Shown piece by piece: positions 56,585 through 64,000 of a stretch of DNA of 64,000 nucleotides. Source of the DNA: Atriophallophorus winterbourni (lineage: Eukaryota; Platyhelminthes; Trematoda; Plagiorchiida; Microphallidae); NCBI GenBank assembly GCA_013407085.1, contig JACCGJ010004965.1, positions 1-64,000 of the forward strand, given 5' to 3'. Position numbers and translations under genes: made by a program. A model generated the notes under the pieces. It searched no databases. It was not told where the DNA came from and saw only the letters and a list, made by a program, of their open reading frames with translations. Position 1 is the stretch's first letter; each line of letters opens with the position of its first letter.

Positions 56585-56602
56585 TTCTTATCGTTCGAAT
56601 CT
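56585..56602 (-). promoter_or_regulatory. splice acceptor just before the HACL2-like ATG
   Basis: On the minus strand TTATATTTCAG ends at 56601, leaving only 16 bases before the ATG. Flatworms add spliced leaders in trans, so this may be a trans-splice acceptor; it could equally be the end of a 5' UTR intron. Confidence 0.5.
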
Positions 56603-57510
56603 GAAATATAAGGTATTGAAATTGATTTGTCGCAAATATACAAAATTCACATACTGGTAAAAAAACAGTTGATGTAGAAACAAAAGGATGTAAAATTAGT
56701 AATGATGAATTAATAACCCCAATTAAGTAAATTCTGGTAAAGAAGAAAAAAGACAATATTTGCAACATCAAGTACCCTAGTGCAGATATGCGGGATCATA
56801 TGATCGTAGTATGGATTTAGCTAAACTGCTCAACGATGAGTATAATAAAAAGTGATAGTTAATTGTGCTGTGGACAAACAAGCGAACATTGAAGATCGTA
56901 TACAATGCAGCTAGAACCTTCGTACGTGGTGGACAGATTGTGTTAAGAATGTCTTCTTCAGGCAGGCCTGAGTTCGAAAAAAGCACTAGAAGAACTGAAG
57001 AGGTGTGCGTACGATTGCAAAGGCATAGATAAATTTTATTAGTTAGTAGCGAATTCTCGAGAGTAGCGGAGTTAGTATGGTGGCATCTGCCCAGTCGAAC
57101 GAACATAAAAATAATAGGTGAAGTGATTGAGCAATGGCATGTCATCAAGAAATTCCACACTTGTGGGTATCACTAATTGAATGATATGTTAGCCTGTTGG
57201 GCTATATCTTGAGTTGTTTTTCGATTTGAAAAGGAAAGTCGCGAAACGTTAATAATGTAATGGAGCACAATATACTAGAAATAATCGCGGTGAAAACCAT
57301 GTGGTTGCCAGTGAGATTTGGGAGTATTAATCCCGTACGTTAAACTTCACTCCAGCGAAATAGAAAATCATTCATATTTGACGCATTCTCAACTGGCTAT
57401 TTTAGGTACTTTGGAAAGACTACGATATAAAATCGTGCGGTATTTGTAGCGAATTGAATACCATCGGCAAATATATGCACATTATATAACGCTCGAGTCT
57501 CACTTCCACT
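56603..57510. other. 5' flank of the HACL2-like gene
   Basis: Upstream of the ATG on the minus strand. No clear promoter motif. A minus-strand open frame at 56777-57160 (127 codons) shows no motif I recognise. Confidence 0.35.
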
Positions 57511-57514
57511 AAAT

Positions 57515-57620
57515 TCTTATATACCAGTTTGGGAAACTGCAACCTAACAGATTCCCAGCCGATGTGTATTCAATTGCTGTGCAGCAGTTTGTCTAGCTCA
57601 AGGCCCGTGATTTCGTAGAA
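57515..57620 (+). repeat. S-family copy, strongly diverged
   Basis: CTCGAGTCTCACTTCCAC, TGGGAAACTGCAACCTAACAG and GCAGTTTGTCTAG keep the S order with many changes. Confidence 0.5.
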
Positions 57621-57734
57621 AGGTTTCGAAAAATTAGTTACTTAGCTGTGAATATGCGAAATGAATACCTACGAATCAGAGGAAGTACCTTGCTGATGTA
57701 CGGTTATCACAAGTCAGACAAGTATATTGAACGC

Positions 57735-57832
57735 ATGCAACCTGACAGTATCTCAACCCACGTGCAGTCTCTGAATGTGCGGCACTTTGCCTGGATCAGG
57801 CTTGTGCTTTCACATCACATCACACATCACAT
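57735..57832 (+). repeat. S-family copy, 5'-truncated
   Basis: AACCTGACAGTATCTCAACCC to GATCAGGCTTGTGCTTTC with a CACAT tandem tail at 57813-57832. Confidence 0.82.
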
Positions 57833-58111
57833 GCAACGCAAAATTCTAATTTTTTGATCTGTCTAAAAAAGCACGCTATTTATTGAACAGAGCTGATTTT
57901 AATGTTTAGAATGAACTGACAGTAGGGTTATACGGGTAGGGTCAATGGCAAAAGACAATCCACCAGGATGACACGAGATTGGGCATGTCGACTTTCACAA
58001 ATTTGGCAGGTGCGCTACATCCGCAGATTCGAGCAGAATAGATATCAATACAGTGTACTGGTTAGTATATCCTACATAGCTCTTCGACTATCCATAGGCA
58101 GTCAACGTTTA

Positions 58112-58162
58112 CGCGCGGCACTTTGCCTGGATCAGGCTTGTGCTTTCATACCATACCAAACG
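58112..58162 (+). repeat. S-family 3' fragment
   Basis: CGGCACTTTGCCTGGATCAG, TTGTGCTTTC and an ATACC tail only. Confidence 0.75.
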
Positions 58163-58529
58163 GTAATATATTTGCAGTCTGATTGCTTCGTTTTTAATGT
58201 AAAAAGTTTGAAAAGCTAAATATTGAAGTTATTTTTTAGCTAAAAAACGCAGGTGTACACCTGTGCAAGTAATACCACGTTATGCTGATTGCCACCTCTA
58301 ATGAGCTGTGTGCGGGATCACACTTGGTCTGATTGTAGGCTTGTTATCTCAGTAGTTAATATGGTGATAGCTAAACAAGTAAAGAAACTGCTTTTTCGAG
58401 CACAAACATTTTACACCGCACAGATGCGTGCTACATTTTCGGGTGATTCTGTAGGGTTGGTTGCGCCAATCCAAAACAAAAGTTACTTCAAAGGAGAAAA
58501 TCATTTTGGAATTTTCCATGTGTAAACTT
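58163..58529. other. no recognisable feature
   Basis: Nothing seen apart from short open frames. Confidence 0.35.
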
Positions 58530-58990
58530 CATCGCTATGAACAGCATGATACTATTAACCGGTGCAGAAAGCATAATTGTGAAACAAACATGACACGACA
58601 AAATTCTAGAAAGATGGGTGAAGGCAGGAACAAAATGCTAGTGAACATGTAGAAAATTATGCATGCATACTTGGATGAGATTTCTACATCTCAAACGTTA
58701 CACGCGTTCAATCAATTGTTGTTGTGAACGAGAACACCGACATCAGCACTACTGCATCTTTGTGGATAAAACTACCATGCTTCATAACAAACTTTGCTCG
58801 CCACAACACTTGATACCATACAAGATTATTCAAACAAAAGCCACCACTGAACATGCTTTTAAGAGACTATTGGGAATAAGAAACCACTGTGTATTCCGAC
58901 CACTTGGACACCGACCAGCTGCAGGTGTAGTTTAAATGTCAAGACCTTTATTCACTTTAGTCAAGTCAGTCTAGCCATTCTTACAACTAC
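58530..58990 (+). repeat. R1 repeat, diverged copy
   Basis: GACAAAATTCTAGAAAGATGGG, GATGAGATTTCTACATC, GAACGAGA.CACCGACATCA, CAAACTTTGCTCGCCAC and a terminal GTCAAGACCTTTATTCACTTTAGTC region follow the R1 order. Confidence 0.65.
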
Positions 58991-59407
58991 GCGATGCTGA
59001 GCTTAGACTGGAAAGCAAAACCGCTTTACCGAAACGATAATTTCCCATTCGCAATACGTGGCATAACCAGCAAAGTCTAGATATGGTAACTAGTTTTGTT
59101 CGGTTTCCACGTCGATACGATAGATTCTATTACTGCGTTACATATCCGTTGGTGCCAAAAAACTCTAGCAATTGTACGGAGACATTGACTATCGAAGACG
59201 TGTAGATGTCATACCTTTGGTTTTCAGTGTCTAGGTTTCATATCCATACCACAAAGCGGTGCGAACTGCTGTCGGATTTATATCCTGTAACAGAACTCTG
59301 CAGTTAGACCGTGCTAAGCACATTCCCAAACATGGTAGAATGTTACATAATTGGCCCAAAGTAGTCTGCACATCCTCATAGGAATCTGAGGTAATTACAT
59401 CACTTTA
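58991..59407. other. no recognisable feature
   Basis: Nothing seen. Confidence 0.35.
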
Positions 59408-59505
59408 TGCATGAAATCACAAGGCTCGTTCAGACAAAGTGCTGCAAAGTTGTACCCTGCACATGGGCTAAAATACTATCAGGTTCCCTGGACAGATATG
59501 ACAGT
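59408..59505 (-). repeat. S-family fragment, diverged
   Basis: GCATGAAATCACAAGGCTCG to CCCTGGACAGATATGA. Confidence 0.65.
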
Positions 59506-59512
59506 AAAATAC

Positions 59513-59665
59513 AAAGCACAAGCATGATCCAGACAAAGTGCCGCACCGTCAGAGACTACACGTGAGACTCTAGTGTGTTTCTGCATGCCGCTCACTACCA
59601 ATAGCAAATCAATTTATCACGGTGTTAGTTGCATAGTACAAATGTACTGCGCGATTGCACATCGT
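59513..59665 (-). repeat. S-family copy with internal deletion
   Basis: AAAGCACAAGCATGATCCAG, then head-side GAGACTCTAGTGTGTTTC and GCGCGATTGCACAT; the middle third is missing. Confidence 0.75.
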
Positions 59666-59857
59666 TACCGTAATCTGAATCAAAACGTTTGTTATCACAG
59701 CCTATCTGAGTGGGTGTCGGCAAATCTGTATTAAAGGCCTCCGTTTGAGCACAAAAATAGAGAAATTGGGCACCCTTCTCAGATCTTATCGCAGGAAAGT
59801 TGGTTGACAAGTTATTGTACACCGTACAACGCCCATAACTACAGGACAAAAGCGCCT

Positions 59858-60412
59858 TGTTTTACTTTTTACTTTTGTGCGACTATCTCCTCCCGGAGGA
59901 TGAGTGGGCTTTTTTGAAGTTTTGGGAATTTGGGTACAAAGCGGCGTCCCCAGCACCACTCGGCGTTTGTTCGAGTCAGCTTCTCTAGACTTTGCGTAAC
60001 CAAGTGCGACCTGCAAGGCAGTAGGGAGTTGCCAGAATGGTGGTGTGTGCCAACTAACCGTCTACGAGACTCTGCTCCAGATTTTCCTTCAGGGTTTACT
60101 CCCGAAGCCTTTCCCGCGATCGGGTATCCCGCAAGGCAGCGGTTTTCATTCCCCTAAATGGAAGGCCCTCCCAGGCTAACGAGCTCCATCGGCCCGAAGC
60201 AAACTGGTTTTCAGGCGCCAGTCACTCGCCCTAACCCCTTCTCCTGTTCGTAGAAGCAGTTCCTCCGGGCTCGGGGAGCCACTCGTGCAGACCTGAAGCT
60301 GGACTTAATTGTCAGAGGCTATTTGAGACGCGCGTCATATGGGAGCATTTTATAGACAGTGGGAGCTTATCACCATTGTCACACCCGGCTATGACAACTT
60401 TTGGAACCTTTG
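59858..60412 (-). mobile_element. non-autonomous RTE-derived element, 555 bp, with target duplication
   Basis: Same family as 40675-41177, with about 55 extra bases near 60020-60080. Flanked by AAAGCGCCT at 59849-59857 and 60413-60421. The A-rich end (AAAAGTAAAAAGTAAAACA on the minus strand) sets the orientation. Confidence 0.88.
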
Positions 60413-60474
60413 AAAGCGCCTGAAATATGTTCACGTATATTTGCTGGACACATTTGTGTAATGAGGTATGGTAT

Positions 60475-60530
60475 GGTACGAAAGCACAAGCCTTATCCAG
60501 GCAAAGCGCCGCACAGTCACAGACTGCAAT
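60475..60530 (-). repeat. S-family 3' fragment
   Basis: GGTATGGTACGAAAGCACAAGCC to AGTCACAGACTGCA only. Confidence 0.75.
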
Positions 60531-61839
60531 GAGGTACTATATGATGTGTACATTTCATTCAAATCAAACAAACCTATACGCAGACTAAAGGTCGCTACAG
60601 TGGGCTTTCTATATACGTGGCGATGTTTTGGAACGAACGACGAAATCCTGCTAGCTGTTTACGATTCTGGAATTCCGTGTAAGACCTCAGGAACATATTT
60701 ACCGCAAAATGCCTGTTAATGATGAGCTCTGGTTAGAACAAGGAGGCACATCATTCTCAGTGTAGAGCATAATTGCTCAGAAGCGTCAGACCAACCCGTC
60801 AGTGTTCACTCACAAGGCAGCTATTTGCTGACAAAATGTTCGACCCACTGAGATAAACAGTGAATTGTGTTACTGATTAGACTACCATTGTTCTCTGTGA
60901 TCTTTTCGCTATTTCCAGCGGCTTCATAAAGTGTGGACCCAATTCTCTGAAATAGTATTCGAACGATACATGAATAAGTGGCAACTTCCATTTCCTCAAC
61001 GTCTGATCGGATGCTAAGTATGAGATTATCTCTGACGCGTCTCTGTTCTACCATACATTGAAAACTATATCGAAACGTCCGTTGTCCAGTAATCGAATGG
61101 TAACCAGCCAGATTCAGTGAGAAATTTTGCTAGATGCTGTACTAACACTTGATATCACCGCAGCACCGTGCATTACAGTAGCAATCGCATTTCACTTCTG
61201 TGTGATATAATCTGATATCGCAGTGAAAAGATTATTTGGAAGGCCACCGCGATAGGCTGGCTTAATTTAAGATTCTTAAGGCTTCTTGAAGGGTATGTGC
61301 TTAGATGAGACTGCTTCGGACCAGAATTTTATCCATGTATTTGATAAGAAACGACAGTCTTCAACACACCCTCCATAAATTAGCCTAGACGATCCAGTCG
61401 TGTCATGTTACACTAAACCCAATATTGCTGAAACTATTTGACGAATGCAAACAGCGTGATACACTTCCGGGTGTGCAATAGGAAAGCCTATAATCACTGG
61501 TATTATTGTTTATATTTCTGCTTTATTAGAAAGGACGACCAAGCACTAGTGCAAACCCAGGCAACAAACATGCAACAGTGAAAGGATCCAACTAGTGAAT
61601 GCTACAATGTAAGCAAACACTTAATTAAGAAAGTTGATATTAGTTTTTCAAAACCATCTACTTAACCATCGCAGATGAAAAACGAACCGCTTTCAGGTGA
61701 TAGACGTAGACACAAATGGGATATAAATGTTTTTATGTCCATGGCGGTGCCAAAAGCTGCAATTCGAATTAACCCTTTAGCATCACACGGTATTTTCGTC
61801 GCGCCGTCCAGTGTGCGTCAAGATTACAAGTAATTTCAG
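60531..61839. other. no recognisable feature
   Basis: Short open frames only (for example 60821-61054 on the minus strand); no motif or repeat recognised. Confidence 0.35.
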
Positions 61840-62465
61840 TTTCATGCTTGCGGTGGAATCTGAATATAGATAACTATGTTACTTTTGTGAAACGTAATGC
61901 CTGGAGGTCAATTTTCGGCTCGAACAATCAAATGACGATTTTTTCCCACTATGTATTCGATTGGTTTACGAGAAACAACCTTAGAAGTGGCGGATCATCT
62001 CGCACAGCTACTGTCCGCTTACATCCGCTCCTCACTCGAATATGCAGTCAGCGCGTGGCATCCGTGGCTCCAAAAGACATGAACGCCCTCAAACAGCCAC
62101 AACGGCGAGCAACAAAGCTTATGAACGGCTTTCAAAACATGTCCTACGAAGAACGGCTGTACTACAGCGGCCTCTTCACAATTCGCTACCGACTCCTCCG
62201 CGGAGATTTGCTTTTGACCTTTCGTGTTCTCACAGAGAATCAGCACCCTTACAAGTCCCCGATGTTTCTATCTAATCGACACAATCATCGTGGGCATAAT
62301 CTCAGGATTGCTCATCAGAACAGCCGATTGAACAGTCCAAGATATTTCCTACCCCATCGCATATGTCTGGAACGCTCTCCCACCGGAGGTGGTAGGTGCA
62401 GAGTCACTGTCCTCGTTTAGGCGACGCCTAGACAAACACATATGGCAATCGAATTTCGCGTGACT
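61840..62465 (+). mobile_element. E-like CR1 C-terminal fragment
   Basis: Three frames join to LSAYIRSSLEYAVSAWHPW, then PQRRATKLMNGFQNMSYEE and RYRLLRGDLLLTFRVL (62080-62390), then YVWNALPPEVVGAESL with a stop at about 62464. Closest to the E elements at 13-18.6 kb but a distinct lineage. Confidence 0.8.
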
Positions 62466-62510
62466 TTCGTTTATCTTTCGCCATTCCAATCTACCTCACT
62501 ATACTTACAT

Positions 62511-62737
62511 GGTGCACTGATGTGCAATCATGCAGTACTTCGTGCTATGCATTAACACCGTGCTAAATTGATTGACGAGAGGTAGTGAGCTGCATGCTGA
62601 AACAGGCTGGAGTCTCACTACCATTTACTGTTCTTTTTTCTTCCTCATACCTGTTTAGGCCTAGGCAACCTGACAGTATCTTAGCCCACGTGCGGCACTC
62701 TGCCTGGATCAGGCTTGTGCGTGCATGCCATACCATA
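62511..62737 (+). repeat. S-family copy, full length with near-perfect target duplication
   Basis: Flanked by CTATACTTACAT at 62499-62510 and CTATACTAACAT at 62738-62749 (11 of 12). Confidence 0.9.
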
Positions 62738-62949
62738 CTATACTAACATACCACTCATATAGCCATAACCGACTAACAAAGTTTCCAGTCTTTTCTCCTC
62801 AGCTTACAAGGATCAACGATGATCACGCCACAACAACCGTCCGCAAGTCCGTCATGCACTGGAGAACGTGGTGAGAATGTCTTAGGCTGACATTTCTCCC
62901 AATAAAAGCCACAAATATCCAATCAAGGTGTATGCAATACGCGAACGTG

Positions 62950-63110
62950 GCCCGCTATAACTCCTATTTGCCCCCTTTTTATCTCATCATATATGATTTT
63001 TAGCATGCTTTGTGCGACCCGCTGTACACACGACCCAGTGGTTTGTTACAAGCTATCAGCTTTTATTACCACAATTAAACTATTGACTATTAACTACATT
63101 GGTAATTTTT
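62950..63110 (+). repeat. E-type 3' tail fragment, opposite orientation
   Basis: Ends in TTTATTACCACAATTAAACTATTGACTATT, the complement of the tail block at 13.1 kb, so this is the 3' end of an E-type element on the plus strand. Confidence 0.55.
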
Positions 63111-64000
63111 AGGATTTGCTCATTTAGCATCCTAGGCTGTAGGCAAAGAAACACAAAATGAATGTGCTATTCGAACTTTTTTAAATGCAATTATTTTTAC
63201 ATCTTAAGTGTGTCCAATATACAATAAAATGGGTACATAAAACGACAAAATGTAATATCAAATTTTTTATGATTTCACGGTTTTTATTAGACACAATGGG
63301 CGCATATTTCGAGACAAACAAAAGATAAGAATAACCCTAGCTAACAAACGGTTAGGCATCATTTTTCGTTGACCCATATATTTGCGGCTTTAGAAATGAT
63401 CATTTCGAAAGAATTGTAGCGATCGAGATGAAAGCTTCGCTTCCCGACAAGCACATGGCTGGCACATACAGACAATGAGAACTCAGGAAGTCGGAACACA
63501 AAGTGGTTTGGAACGGTTTATGGTAAAATGTATATGGAAATAGTGAGTTGCACAGCCGGTTAGCTGGATTGTCTTTGACAAATCCTGTGGTTGATGCGCA
63601 GCTAGGTCGCTGGATAATTGCACACACATCTTTGTGTAGTTACGCCCTAGCGGCGTAGAGTTCGAGAAAACAAAAGGATTAACAATAAATATAATATAAA
63701 AATAGAATAACCAACATTACCATTTTCATTCGCAATAGGAACGAAGAAAGGCTTTGACATCCTTTTCTACGTGTTGTGCGATATGAAAGCAAACGATAAT
63801 ATTGGCGCAAAATACAAAAGGTGCAGAAGAAATGACGATTCGTTATAACGCATCATTCAGTTTTTGCACTGTCCTCAGTGCAAGAGATGTGGGGAATTGG
63901 AATATGTGCAGGAAACATTGGTGAGAAAAACAAAGTTAAAGTCGTCAGAAATCGAGAGGTGGGAATGTTGAATCCAGCTCGATATCTTGATAAAGAAAAC
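63111..64000. other. no recognisable feature
   Basis: AT-rich; a minus-strand open frame at 63400-63627 has no motif I recognise. Confidence 0.35.

Overview
The window is nuclear DNA of a metazoan, most probably a flatworm and within flatworms a digenean trematode. The reasons are one spliced cellular gene with tiny 5' introns and kilobase 3' introns (a pattern known from schistosomes), and many decayed CR1/Jockey-like, RTE-like and Penelope-like retroelements of the kinds common in fluke genomes. The species assignment is an inference. There are no operons, prokaryotic signals, CRISPR arrays, rRNA genes or intact tRNA genes.

The only cellular gene I can support is on the minus strand at 30780-56584. 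I assembled it by hand into 11 exons with consistent GT-AG borders and phases. It predicts a 660-residue ThDP-dependent enzyme of the ILVBL/HACL2 family (acetolactate synthase-like, 2-hydroxyacyl-CoA lyase 2) with an N-terminal membrane anchor, the catalytic glutamate and the ThDP/Mg2+ GDG...ND motif. A splice-acceptor-like site lies 16 bases before the ATG.

Layout: 0-3 kb holds a broken CR1-like element on + with a smaller repeat inserted in it. 3.4-3.7 kb holds an integrase relic. 6.1-9.0 kb holds a fairly complete non-LTR element (endonuclease + RT) on +. 9.0-12.1 kb holds an RTE-like element on -, tail to tail with the previous one. 12.1-19.9 kb is a tandem array of two truncated CR1-like elements (D-E-D-E-D, period about 3.35 kb). 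19.9-25.5 kb holds more stacked, decayed CR1-like copies, first on - and then on +. 26.2-28.8 kb is a Penelope-like element whose 3' part is present twice as inverted arms of about 760 bp, each carrying a minimal hammerhead ribozyme motif. 29.7-30.3 kb is a second Penelope fragment on -.

30.8-56.6 kb is the HACL2-like gene. Its introns are packed with a short interspersed element (called S here; 28 recognisable copies in the window, 27 of them beyond 31 kb), a second repeat family (R1, about 450 bp), a non-autonomous RTE-derived element, RT fragments, a tRNA-like SINE head and an inverted gag/LTR relic. 56.6-64 kb continues with S, R1, the RTE derivative and one CR1-like C-terminal fragment. 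All retroelement reading frames are broken.
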